Below, in pieces: positions 51,200 through 60,793 of a stretch of 64,000 nt of DNA (the stretch's first letter is position 1; each line of letters begins with the position of its first letter). Under the pieces are notes generated by a model. That model saw only the letters and a program-made list of their open reading frames with translations. It did no database searches and was not told the DNA's origin. Source of the DNA: DYQY01 sp964643725 (GTDB lineage: Bacteria > Margulisbacteria > Riflemargulisbacteria > GWF2-35-9 > DYQY01); contig CAZXTL010000003.1 in assembly GCA_964643725.1 (NCBI GenBank), positions 62,001 through 126,000 on the forward strand, given 5' to 3'. Position numbers and translations under genes: made by a program.

Positions 51200-52535
51200 A
51201 TTATATAACACCTTAACTAGGAAAAAAGAGGACTTTATACCTTTACATAAAGGTGAAGTGAAAATGTATGTTTGTGGTGTAACTGTCTATGACCTTTGCC
51301 ATATCGGACATGCTCGAGCATATGTTGTTTTCGACGTTGTTCGTAGAGCCTTTGAGTATCTTGGCTATAAAGTGCTTTATATCCAGAATTTTACGGATGT
51401 AGATGATAAGATATTAAATAGAGCAAAAGAGCGTAATATTGAGCCAATAACCTTATCACAGAGGATGATAGAGGAATACTTTACAGATATGGATAGTTTA
51501 AATATAAAAAGAGCTGATAATTATCCAAAAGTAACAGAACATATCCCTCATATAATAAATTTTATTAAGGAATTAGTAGACAAAGGAATAGCTTATGAAT
51601 CCGAGGGTGACGTATATTTCGATATAAGTAAGTTCAAGGAGTATGGAGAGTTTTCTTGTAGAAACCCAGAAGAGATGCAGGCTGGCTCGAGAGTAGAGAT
51701 AAATACAAGCAAACGTAATCCTCTCGATTTTGTACTTTGGAAGGGTGACGATAAGAGTAGTCTTACGTGGGAAAGCCCTTGGGCTAAAGGTAGACCAGGT
51801 TGGCATATTGAGTGTAGCGCTATGAGTAAAGAATATTTAGGCGATACCTTTGATATTCATGGTGGAGGACAGGATTTAATATTTCCTCATCATCAGAACG
51901 AAATAGCCCAAACAGAGGCGTTAACTGGTAAGAAGATGGCTAACTATTGGATGCATAATGGTTTCGTTCGAATTGATAATGAGAAGATGAGTAAATCTTT
52001 AAATAACTTTTTTACTGTGAGAGAAGTTTTGAAAAAATATTCTCCCATGGATCTTAGATTATTCTTTTTGATGACACAATATCGTATGCCAATTAATTAT
52101 TCTGACAAAGAGCTAGAACAAGCAAAGACCGCTGGTGATAGAATTAGGAGCGTATTAGCACTTACGGATTTGGCTGTAACAAATGTAGATTTATCGGAGT
52201 ACAAAAATGAATTTATTTCAGCATTAGAAGATGATTTTAATACGGCAAGGGCTTTGGCCGTAATCTTTAATTTGCTTAAGGAGATAAATAAGACTCATTC
52301 TAAAGAAACTCATGCTTTATTGATGGAAATTTTATCAGTTCTTGGCCTAGATAAGTATAGTGAAGTTAAGCAAACATCTACTGTTACTTTTGAAATATCT
52401 ACATTAGCAGAGAAAAGATGGGTAGCTAAACAGAACAAGGAATGGGCAGAGTCAGATAGATTAAGAATAGAGCTAAGTGAGCTAGGATATATAGTTAAAG
52501 ATTCCAAAGATGGATATGAACTTATCAAACAATAA
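51192..52535 (+). CDS. cysS: Cysteinyl-tRNA synthetase
   Basis: 447 residues, the usual CysS length. MYVCGVTVYDLCHIGHAR holds a zinc Cys and the HIGH signature; WHIECSAMS and DLIFPHHQNEIAQTEA give further zinc ligands; KMSKS is in NEKMSKSLNNF. It charges tRNA-Cys. Overlaps ispF by 8 bp and thiE by 26 bp, so all three are one operon. No T-box leader is visible. Confidence 0.97.
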   Translation: MIKLYNTLTRKKEDFIPLHKGEVKMYVCGVTVYDLCHIGHARAYVVFDVVRRAFEYLGYKVLYIQNFTDVDDKILNRAKERNIEPITLSQRMIEEYFTDMDSLNIKRADNYPKVTEHIPHIINFIKELVDKGIAYESEGDVYFDISKFKEYGEFSCRNPEEMQAGSRVEINTSKRNPLDFVLWKGDDKSSLTWESPWAKGRPGWHIECSAMSKEYLGDTFDIHGGGQDLIFPHHQNEIAQTEALTGKKMANYWMHNGFVRIDNEKMSKSLNNFFTVREVLKKYSPMDLRLFFLMTQYRMPINYSDKELEQAKTAGDRIRSVLALTDLAVTNVDLSEYKNEFISALEDDFNTARALAVIFNLLKEINKTHSKETHALLMEILSVLGLDKYSEVKQTSTVTFEISTLAEKRWVAKQNKEWAESDRLRIELSELGYIVKDSKDGYELIKQ

Positions 52536-53163
52536 AGTTCCTCAAGAGTTTGGGTTTTACGCTGTTCTAACAAATCCAGTTCTTGGTTTTGAAAAATTAA
52601 CAGAAATCTTAGTAGAAGAAAAAATAGCCTTTATTCAATTGAGAATTAAAGGAACCCTAAACTCTAAGCCGCAAGCCCTAAGCCTTAATATTGCCAAAAA
52701 CCTTCGCACTATAACAAAGGGTTCTAATAGTAAGCTAATTATCAACGATGATCCTTTGCTTGCAATGGACGTTCAGGCAGATGGCGTTCATCTTGGACAA
52801 GATGATATGCCTTACGACCTTGTTAGACAGTTAGTAGGTGAAAAAATGATAATCGGCCTATCCACCCACAATATAGAACAAGTAAAACAAGCTAATATCC
52901 TAAAGTCTGACTATATTGGCATGGGGCCAGTCTATAAGACTCCCACAAAGGTCATTGCTGACCCAGCATTGGGAGTTTCTTATCTTAAGGAGATGATGAG
53001 TCACAATAAGTTACCTTTTGTCGCTATAGGCGGAATAGACCTCTCTAACGTAAAGGATGTTTTATTAACAGGGGCAAAGAACATCTGTGCAGTAAGACTA
53101 ATCGATCAGTGTAAGACAAAAGAAGAAGTAAGAGAGAAACTAAACTTATTGTTTAGTGAATGA
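52510..53163 (+). CDS. thiE: Thiamine-phosphate synthase
   Basis: 217 residues. TIM-barrel ThiE motifs: IQLRIKGTLNS, LIINDDPLLAMDVQADGVHLGQDD, IGLSTHNIEQVKQA, YIGMGPVYKTPTK and FVAIGGIDLSN. It joins HMP-PP and thiazole phosphate to thiamine phosphate. No TPP riboswitch precedes it; it starts inside cysS (26-bp overlap). An alternative ATG two codons on is equally possible. Other thiamine genes are not in the window. Confidence 0.95.
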   Translation: MDMNLSNNKVPQEFGFYAVLTNPVLGFEKLTEILVEEKIAFIQLRIKGTLNSKPQALSLNIAKNLRTITKGSNSKLIINDDPLLAMDVQADGVHLGQDDMPYDLVRQLVGEKMIIGLSTHNIEQVKQANILKSDYIGMGPVYKTPTKVIADPALGVSYLKEMMSHNKLPFVAIGGIDLSNVKDVLLTGAKNICAVRLIDQCKTKEEVREKLNLLFSE

Positions 53164-53171
53164 CAAAATTT

Positions 53172-53309
53172 AACCTCTCCCAGCAGAAGATATAAATATT
53201 TTCTAAGTAGTTGAACATGCTGCTAACCCTCTCCATTTCATTAATGAAACGGAGAGGGTGACGGCACAAATTTTTGTCAAAAATACTTATAAATTCCGTC
53301 GGGTGAGGT
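53172..53309 (+). repeat. Short inverted-repeat element, copy B
   Basis: 138 bp after thiE with terminal inverted repeats AACCTCTCCC (53172) and GGGTGAGGTT (ends 53309), nine of ten matching. It begins with the same 20 bases as copy A at 25363-25433, and contains a 32-bp palindrome (53227-53258, arms CCCTCTCC/GGAGAGGG) absent from copy A. MITE-like. Confidence 0.7.
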
Positions 53310-53355
53310 TTCATCAAACATTTTCGTTGCAATTATTGTATTTGTGTTCCGATAA

Positions 53356-56300
53356 ATGTTAAGAATTATGAATAATAAAACAGTAAGTATTAAGTCTAAG
53401 GGATTAAATTGGTTATTAAGCGAACTAAAACAGATGGAAGTTTTAGGAGATAATGCTTTTTCTATGCCTCTTCTTCGGAGCCTTCAAGATCTATTTTTTA
53501 GTTTTAGTGATGAAGATGATGGAATAATCAGAAGCAGCGTGTATTTAAAGGTTTTTGATATAAAGAAGTTGATGAACTTTATGAATATGCATGGTGGTGG
53601 CCTTGATGCCATAAAACTCTTAAATACAGAAATATTACAAAACCCAGAAGAATTTTTTAAAAACGGATATGATTTTGAATTATCAATCGAACTAACTAAT
53701 ATACTAGGAAAATATAAAGGAAATCAATATTTAAGTGGACTGACTATATTTTTTAATGTTTTAAGAAAAGTTAACATTAAAAATGATACCAGAATATCAA
53801 CATTTGCTAGAGAAATGTATACACAATTAGATAAAGATATTGCTGAACGAGGCCTAGATGAAGAAATAGTTCATGCATTGCCATCATTTTTAAGTTTTTT
53901 CAGGGATGAGGAATACGTTCCAGCAATTCTTACTAAACATTGGAAACCTTTAGTTGATTACATTACAGAAAAAGGTTTTGTGTCAAACCATAGCACTGAA
54001 TTGATTTGTTTATTGTCAGATCTTTTACTTCATGCAAATCGTTCTTTTAGTAAGGAATTATTTAAAGAAGTAAGTACATACGTTCACTTGAAAGTAGGGG
54101 ATTTGCTTTTAAATGTTGATTATTTGGAGAATCCCAATGTCAATATTACTGAAGATTCAATTTTGTTGTTAGGTTATATATATGTAATGCTTTATTCAAG
54201 AAATGAGACAGCAGATTTTTTTACCGTATTATCAAAGTCAATTAAGTGTTTATCAAATCATTCAGATAATTTAAATGAAATGTACAAAGCAATGATTCTA
54301 GACCTTAGCAACTATAAAGACCCTTTAATTGAAAGTATGAATCAGCATCCAGATCGTCACAATAAAACAGCTAGTTGGATGTATCCATTAATAGAAAATA
54401 GAATTAAAGAGTTAAAAAGCGAAGGTATTACTCAACAATCCTTACACCAGATTGAAGCGCTTAGTGCTATGAAAAACGCATTACTATTTATTATTTACTA
54501 TCAACAATTTCGTCTTTTCGTTCAGATAAAAAATAGTATGCATGAAATAATCGCAAGTGAAGATGGGTTTATGGATATAGATATGCAAACCGGTCAAACA
54601 TATCGAGAAAATCTTTTATCTGTATCAAAGTATTTTTCCTCAAGTCCATTGGCTAAAATACAGTCAATAAATATGTTGCCAGATAGTGTTATAAATCAAA
54701 ACACGAATAGGCCTTATCAACAATTTATGTTTATTTTAAGGATGATTATGGTAAATAATTATCATAATTTTGAAAACCTTAGTGATTTTTTTAATAAATT
54801 AAAAGAGATGGATCAATCATACATAAATATTTACAACGAATATGCTCATCATATTTTAATAGAATCAGATTTTAATAAAACAAAACTTTCTTATCTTTTT
54901 GAGTTACTAAGCCACTCAATAACAAATACAGAAAATAAAAAGCAGATAATTGAGATTATCTCTAAGTTGCATAATCAAGAGAATGCCGCTCATATTACAT
55001 TTTTGCTAGATAGTGTTTATGTAGCAGATGATTTTCTGCTTACAGTCAAAGAATCCTCAGATAATAGATTAAAGAGTTTATTAGCTTTATTAGTAAATAC
55101 AAAAGATCATAAACCGAATTCTGTTTTGAAGGCTCTTACGAAGCATTTAGATAAAGATGTTCAGATGAAATTAATTGGCAATATTTGGGCAATTATAGAC
55201 TTGAAAATTAAAGGTATAGAGCTTGAACTTTCTCAGAGAAGAATATCAAAACTTGAAGAAGATAAAATATCAAAAGAATTAGAAGATACACGTATAGCAA
55301 ATGAGTTGAAAAAAGCAGAAGCAGACAGACTATTATTAAGTTTTAGGGAACAATTACAACAAATTAATGATATTTTAGTTAAAGATACACCGGAACAAAC
55401 TCAGATAGATTCTTTATCTAAAGAAATTACTAATTTAGCGAATACTAATATAGATGCAACTCTTAGTTTAGAAGAAAGAATAGCTCAAATAGAGAAGATT
55501 ATAGCTGAGATAAAAGAATACATCCCCAAATTACAAAACATTAAAGACAAGGCAGTAGACATCGCGCTTATGGCATTAGAGGCTGCAGAGTCCTATGTAG
55601 CACCAACTGATGAGAGTATGCAAGGTGCTGTTACTGAAATCCTAAGCCTTAATTATCATCAAGTTAGTGCTGCGTTAAATGTCAAAGCTCAACAGTGTGA
55701 AGCGATAGCTGACCAGATTAGTTCACTTGTGCAAACCGCGAATATTGCTATAGGAACATTACAGCAAAATATACAGTTAATTAGACAGCTTATTAGAGAT
55801 GAACGTCAAAGACAAGCTCAAGAAGTAAGAAGAATTCAACATGAAGCTGAAGTGCAAAAACAAAAAGAGGCAGATCAGCTATTAGATGAAGAAATAAAAC
55901 GTTTAGAAGAAATTGAAGCAGCAGAGATTGCAGAAACATCTCAAATAATTTTTCGTTTTGTAGAACAAAGAATTAGCCAAAAACCAGAAGGCGATATTAT
56001 TTCTGAGCTAGATATCGAACTTGCAAAATTAAAGAATGATTTTAATGTTGCCTTTGTTAAGAATGTAACTATAACGCCAGATGAATATGAAGGTCCACTT
56101 AAAGGAATCCTTAAAAGTATTCAAATGAAACGAAAAAATGATTCAACCTATATTAACTTTGGATTTAATAATTATTCGTTGACAGGATATCTAGATGCTA
56201 AGGGGGCGTTGGTACTAGAATCAATACCAGCTCAACTTGAAAATAATCATATGTTGCTACAATCTATTCTAAATAAGATAGCATTAACCTTAATTATCGG

Positions 56301-56979
56301 TAAGGATAAGACCAGTGAATTTTCATTAAAACATTCTACTTCAGAAGGCACAATAATTACTGAAAAATCCAAAGCATATCGGTTAAATAGCTCTGCAATG
56401 TTCTTTAAACAGCATGAAGGAAAATATTTATTAAGTGCAGATGGCAATGCAATAGTGGAAGATAAAGATGCGCAAAGGGAGCTTTTAACCTCAGCAGATT
56501 ATTTTATTAGAGAAAATAGAGAAAAGGTTACAGTTCTTACACCAATTATTGCAAAAGATAGAGAAGATTTAAAGCTTGAATTGCAAACAGCTATTGAGCT
56601 TTATGGTTCAGAAAACATAGTACATATCTTAATGAGAAGAAATCATAGAAGAAGATTAACTACAAAAGTAGAGATTCCATCTACAATTAATTTAGATGAG
56701 ACAGAAGTAAAATTACAAAATTATGATTCGGTGGTTAGTGAGGCAACTATTTATAGATATTTAGCAAACTACCAAGGGTTAACTGATTCTGAATCACAAC
56801 AAAAGTATATTAGTGAAATAGTTATGGGTGATAGGAAAGATCCTTATCTCTTAAAGGATGACGAGCACCCAATTGGCGTTAGTTTTGGGCACACGCAAGT
56901 TTTAAACAATAATGGAAACAGTCGAGTTGCATATACTTTTGTAAGAGATAGTGTAAGCTTGGTATCACTGAGTAATTAG
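53356..56979 (+). CDS. Very large hypothetical coiled-coil protein
   Basis: 1,207 residues, no signal peptide or membrane segment; I do not recognise a family. Residues 1-620 are helical and HEAT/armadillo-like. Residues about 620-880 form a long charged coiled coil (for example RRIQHEAEVQKQKEADQLL). The last 300 residues are mixed and contain basic RRNHRRRL. It heads a plus-strand group with the secreted-looking protein at 57146 and the unknown protein at 60152. ATG 53368 is an alternative start. Confidence 0.65.
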   Translation: MLRIMNNKTVSIKSKGLNWLLSELKQMEVLGDNAFSMPLLRSLQDLFFSFSDEDDGIIRSSVYLKVFDIKKLMNFMNMHGGGLDAIKLLNTEILQNPEEFFKNGYDFELSIELTNILGKYKGNQYLSGLTIFFNVLRKVNIKNDTRISTFAREMYTQLDKDIAERGLDEEIVHALPSFLSFFRDEEYVPAILTKHWKPLVDYITEKGFVSNHSTELICLLSDLLLHANRSFSKELFKEVSTYVHLKVGDLLLNVDYLENPNVNITEDSILLLGYIYVMLYSRNETADFFTVLSKSIKCLSNHSDNLNEMYKAMILDLSNYKDPLIESMNQHPDRHNKTASWMYPLIENRIKELKSEGITQQSLHQIEALSAMKNALLFIIYYQQFRLFVQIKNSMHEIIASEDGFMDIDMQTGQTYRENLLSVSKYFSSSPLAKIQSINMLPDSVINQNTNRPYQQFMFILRMIMVNNYHNFENLSDFFNKLKEMDQSYINIYNEYAHHILIESDFNKTKLSYLFELLSHSITNTENKKQIIEIISKLHNQENAAHITFLLDSVYVADDFLLTVKESSDNRLKSLLALLVNTKDHKPNSVLKALTKHLDKDVQMKLIGNIWAIIDLKIKGIELELSQRRISKLEEDKISKELEDTRIANELKKAEADRLLLSFREQLQQINDILVKDTPEQTQIDSLSKEITNLANTNIDATLSLEERIAQIEKIIAEIKEYIPKLQNIKDKAVDIALMALEAAESYVAPTDESMQGAVTEILSLNYHQVSAALNVKAQQCEAIADQISSLVQTANIAIGTLQQNIQLIRQLIRDERQRQAQEVRRIQHEAEVQKQKEADQLLDEEIKRLEEIEAAEIAETSQIIFRFVEQRISQKPEGDIISELDIELAKLKNDFNVAFVKNVTITPDEYEGPLKGILKSIQMKRKNDSTYINFGFNNYSLTGYLDAKGALVLESIPAQLENNHMLLQSILNKIALTLIIGKDKTSEFSLKHSTSEGTIITEKSKAYRLNSSAMFFKQHEGKYLLSADGNAIVEDKDAQRELLTSADYFIRENREKVTVLTPIIAKDREDLKLELQTAIELYGSENIVHILMRRNHRRRLTTKVEIPSTINLDETEVKLQNYDSVVSEATIYRYLANYQGLTDSESQQKYISEIVMGDRKDPYLLKDDEHPIGVSFGHTQVLNNNGNSRVAYTFVRDSVSLVSLSN

Positions 56980-57041
56980 TAACTAGTCATTAGACTATTA
57001 AATGTTTCTATATCCATAATCCTTCCATTCATTTTTCCCCC

Positions 57042-57073
57042 AATGAACCAGTGAACCAATGAACTAATGAACC
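57042..57073 (+). repeat. Octanucleotide tandem repeat
   Basis: Four 8-bp units: AATGAACC, AGTGAACC, AATGAACT, AATGAACC, in the gap between two large genes. Confidence 0.85.
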
Positions 57074-57145
57074 ATAAAATATTCATACATTTAAAAGACG
57101 AAAATTGTCGATATTAAACCTGTAAGAACATTTATGGGGGGGAAT

Positions 57146-60085
57146 ATGTCAGGACAAGCTGGAATTGATTCAACATTAGATTTAAACGGAGTAGGTTCCG
57201 TCCAGTCCTCTCAACAAGTTGATAGTTCATATTCTAGTGTTGGAAGCAACATTGACAGTTCTCTTGATGCTCAATATCAAGGCAGTTTTGCTGATATTGG
57301 CGTAACTGGTGCACAGGTATCTTCAAGTTATCAATCTACCGTTGAACAAGCAGCTTCTACCACAGCAACCACTGCTACCTACGAATCAGCTTTTAGTGTA
57401 ACCGCTTCACAAGGAAGAGGAGAGGTAAGTAGCTCTGTAAGTACATTTATTGAACCTGAAAATGCCTATATTTTGAGTATTATTTCTGAGCTAGGGATTA
57501 ATGATGATATGGCAGAAGAGATGAGACTAGAGCTTATTATGAATTTACTAGCTAATAATTTTACTTATGAGGCTGATAGTGCTGGGGAAGCTTGGAACAC
57601 TGTAGAAGAAACACTAACTAGTAGATCAGGTGACTGTGAAGACCTTTCCAATCTAGCAGCTAGTTTACTCTTAGCAGCTGGTTTTCCTGCAGAGGATGTA
57701 AATGTTTATGTTGATTTACAAGCAAACGGAGCACAAGGTCACGTTGTTGTAGGTCTTATGATGAATGACCAGGAAGTTAAATTAGATGTTGCACAACTTA
57801 TTACTGATAAAGATGGAAATTATACACAAATTAATGAATCTTTCTATGCGAATAACCAACTTAATAGAAGCAGCTATGATTTTAGTTATTCAGTCAATGG
57901 TGTAGAAAAGTTAAATGTTAACTTATCATCAAATATAGTAATGGAAGATATCAATAATGCAGATTCTTTTTATACAGCTACAAGTCCCTTACCTTCATTT
58001 ATTCAACAGGCAGCCGATGGAAGCTTTGTAATTAATGGTACAGATGGTGATGATAATATCTCTCTAACTTTTAATTCACCTAATGTTATGCTGAATTATA
58101 ATGGAACATCTTATAATTTAACTCATAAATATGGGTTACCTAAAACTGCTGTTTTTGATATAAGGGGCGGTCAAGGATCAAATACAATAACAAGGGATTA
58201 CGGTAATCTTAATATTGTACGGAATCTTGATAATGCAGCAATACAAGCACCCAGTTTTACATCTTTAGTAGACGGTGTTCTTACAATAAATGGAACAACT
58301 GGTGCTGATACTATTAATTTAACCAAAAATGAAAACGGTAAAATTATTTTATCCTATAATGGTACTACCTATAATTTGACAAATTTATTTGGTGAAGACT
58401 TAAAAATTAATCTTAATTTAAATAACGGAAATACTAAGGACATCGTAAATATTACCGATGTTGCTATCCATAATATTTTTGGAGGAACTGGAGCAGATGA
58501 AATAACCTTGAATGGTACGGCTTCAGCCCATAAGATTGATGGAGGAGCAGGAACCAATAAGGTTACTCTAAATGGTTATGCTATGGTAAACAATGTAATA
58601 AATGCTCCAGTTACGTCCGTTGGAAATAATACAGTATATGGAACTTCATTTATTACAACACCAATTACTAACACTGCAACAGGACCAGGTAATACAATCA
58701 CCATTAATGGAAGGGATAGTGCTGATACTATCAATTTATCTAAAAATGCAGCAGGGCAGGTTATTTTAAACTTTAATGGTCTTAGCTACAATTTGACAGA
58801 ATTATATGGTGAGAACCTGAATATTAATATTAATAGTGGAGCTGGTGATGACAATATTAGCTTAAGTGGTGGTGTAGTTGTAAACCAAATTAACGGTGGT
58901 GCAGGAAATGATACTTTTACAATAGCAGGAGCATCTACCGTAACCAAAATAGTTGGTGGGGCTGGAAACGACATTGTAACAGCTACAGGTTCTGTTAATA
59001 TTGCTGAAATACTTGGCGGTGATGGAAATGATACTGTGCTTATGAGTGGAAGCAGTTTTGCAACCAGCATAGACGGCGGAGCTGGAAATGATAATATAAC
59101 CTTACAAGATAACTCTGGAGCACGAACTATTAATACAGGTGATGGTACTAATACTGTTATTGTTAGAAATAATGCTTCAGTCCTTTCTGCTGCAGGAGCA
59201 ACAACAGGTGGAACAATAACCGGCGGAGCTGGAAACGATATTATAACATTACAAGATGCTGCACAAGTTAGGGCTATGGATACAGGAGCTGGTACTGATG
59301 TAGTTAGTCTAAGAGGTAGCTCTAGTCTATTAGAGAATAGCCCATCATTAGTAAATGATAGAGTTACTCAGGAAAATGGGGCAACGATTGCAGGAGTACA
59401 TGGGACAGCTGGAACAGGTGGAACAAGTTCTACTGCAAGAACTGATTTGATAAATAGGATTAATTCTCTTAATCCTGCTACTGCTACTCCCGGAGATATT
59501 TTTTTATTAAAACAAGATATTCAAGAATATTTAGATGCAACTTCTACTCTAAGTTCAACATCTATAAATAGCGCTAGAGCTGATTTGCTAACTAGGCTTA
59601 ATGCTCTTAATATAACTACCGCTCTTCCAGGAGATATTTTTGTATTACAACAATCTGCTCAACAATATTTAGATGCAACTGTTACTACTACTCCTCCAGT
59701 AACACCACCAGGAGGACTTGGGGATCATTTTGAAGAACTAGATGCTGCCTTTAAGGAAGATGGAGCTAGAGGTCTTATGCAAAAAGCGTTTAGCCTCAGT
59801 GTTGATAAGGTAATTGCTGTAGCACCAGCTGGTTCATCAAAATTTGAGCAAATGATGTACAGTATGGCAAATACGATAGAAGCTCTTTATGAAACTTTAT
59901 TATTAATGTCTGACTATATGGCAAACAATAAAACTTTTACTGAGAATCCTGGTGATTTATACGCCTTACAGCAAGAAGTACAGTCAGTAAAAGATACAAT
60001 TAGTACACTAACTGCTGTAGGATCTTTAAGTACTGAAGTCTTAAGTAAACATATGTCTCAGTTTATTAGTGATTTAAATGACTAA
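57146..60085 (+). CDS. Transglutaminase-like/RTX-like repeat protein
   Basis: About 979 residues. The first 100 are Ser/Gln/Thr-rich without a Sec signal. A transglutaminase-like cysteine protease domain follows, with Cys164 (SGDCEDLSN), His199 (GHVVVG) and Asp214 (KLDVA). Three units of about 65 residues (INGTTGADTINLTKN...YNGTTYNLT) come next, then RTX-like GGAGND repeats (about 570-720), two 46-residue repeats each with PGDIF.L.Q, and a helical C-terminus with a third PGDLYALQQ. Calcium binding and export are inferred. GGGGGG precedes this ATG; ATG 57134 is the alternative. Confidence 0.78.
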   Translation: MSGQAGIDSTLDLNGVGSVQSSQQVDSSYSSVGSNIDSSLDAQYQGSFADIGVTGAQVSSSYQSTVEQAASTTATTATYESAFSVTASQGRGEVSSSVSTFIEPENAYILSIISELGINDDMAEEMRLELIMNLLANNFTYEADSAGEAWNTVEETLTSRSGDCEDLSNLAASLLLAAGFPAEDVNVYVDLQANGAQGHVVVGLMMNDQEVKLDVAQLITDKDGNYTQINESFYANNQLNRSSYDFSYSVNGVEKLNVNLSSNIVMEDINNADSFYTATSPLPSFIQQAADGSFVINGTDGDDNISLTFNSPNVMLNYNGTSYNLTHKYGLPKTAVFDIRGGQGSNTITRDYGNLNIVRNLDNAAIQAPSFTSLVDGVLTINGTTGADTINLTKNENGKIILSYNGTTYNLTNLFGEDLKINLNLNNGNTKDIVNITDVAIHNIFGGTGADEITLNGTASAHKIDGGAGTNKVTLNGYAMVNNVINAPVTSVGNNTVYGTSFITTPITNTATGPGNTITINGRDSADTINLSKNAAGQVILNFNGLSYNLTELYGENLNININSGAGDDNISLSGGVVVNQINGGAGNDTFTIAGASTVTKIVGGAGNDIVTATGSVNIAEILGGDGNDTVLMSGSSFATSIDGGAGNDNITLQDNSGARTINTGDGTNTVIVRNNASVLSAAGATTGGTITGGAGNDIITLQDAAQVRAMDTGAGTDVVSLRGSSSLLENSPSLVNDRVTQENGATIAGVHGTAGTGGTSSTARTDLINRINSLNPATATPGDIFLLKQDIQEYLDATSTLSSTSINSARADLLTRLNALNITTALPGDIFVLQQSAQQYLDATVTTTPPVTPPGGLGDHFEELDAAFKEDGARGLMQKAFSLSVDKVIAVAPAGSSKFEQMMYSMANTIEALYETLLLMSDYMANNKTFTENPGDLYALQQEVQSVKDTISTLTAVGSLSTEVLSKHMSQFISDLND

Positions 60086-60151
60086 TTTTTTCAATATTTG
60101 ATTTTATTGTTCGTATAGCCTTTAAGTCTATTTTCAGCTAAAATTTAATTT

Positions 60152-60793
60152 ATGTCAGATAATCAATTATTAGAGATGCAATTGATTAAGTCATTGTACG
60201 CAAAATATCAACAAGAGATAATTACTATCGATGGTGTTTATACTAAGGCACAATTTAACGGTCTTTCAGATTTAGTTAGTCTTTCACTTAAAGAAAAACC
60301 ATTTAATACAAAAATGCTTATAGCAGACCTTCAGTTTGTAAATAAATCATTAGAGATAAGTAATAATGTAAATGAAAATACTGTGAAAAAGATGGTATTT
60401 GCTAAATTACAACAGTTTCCTGTCATAGTTGAAGGTATTAATGTATTTGTTAAAGATAACCAGCTTTTAAAGGAAAAGTTAGACAGACACCTAGAGGAGT
60501 TTGAGACTGTTGATCAAATAGGTCAAGAGATTAAATCTAATATGATTTACAGAAAAATTAGTTTTTCTTATCCTTATGAAGAGGTAGAATCACAAAAAGT
60601 TATTGATGATTTTAAGGTTCTTCAAATAGAATTATTAAAAAAGATTACGAATTCCAATAAGTTTTTTTTACTTAATATATCAAAACAGTTAAATAATATT
60701 GAACCAAAAGCAGCAGTGATTAAAATTTTGTTAAGTAAGGTATTTGCTGATCCTCAAGGGAGCCTTCTATTATTAAAGGTATTTAAGGCTTAA
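60152..60793 (+). CDS. Hypothetical helical protein
   Basis: 213 residues, almost entirely helical, Lys/Glu/Leu-rich, no signal or membrane segment and no family recognised. It follows the large repeat protein by 66 bp on the same strand and may be a chaperone-like or regulatory partner; this is only positional. TAAAAT lies 7 nt before the ATG. Its end overlaps the convergent glycosidase by 11 bp. Confidence 0.55.
   Translation: MSDNQLLEMQLIKSLYAKYQQEIITIDGVYTKAQFNGLSDLVSLSLKEKPFNTKMLIADLQFVNKSLEISNNVNENTVKKMVFAKLQQFPVIVEGINVFVKDNQLLKEKLDRHLEEFETVDQIGQEIKSNMIYRKISFSYPYEEVESQKVIDDFKVLQIELLKKITNSNKFFLLNISKQLNNIEPKAAVIKILLSKVFADPQGSLLLLKVFKA

Noticed and set aside
50641..52510. T-box or TPP riboswitch for cysS or thiE
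   Set aside because: cysS and thiE start inside the preceding genes, and the leader before ispF is short and filled with a 7-bp repeat; no riboswitch fold is visible.
53227..53258. Rho-independent terminator of the thiE operon
   Set aside because: The palindrome has no U-tract and lies within the repeat element; termination here is possible but not supported.
57042..57073. CRISPR-like repeat array
   Set aside because: Units are 8 bp and directly adjacent without spacers; simple tandem repeat. No CRISPR array or cas gene was seen in the window.
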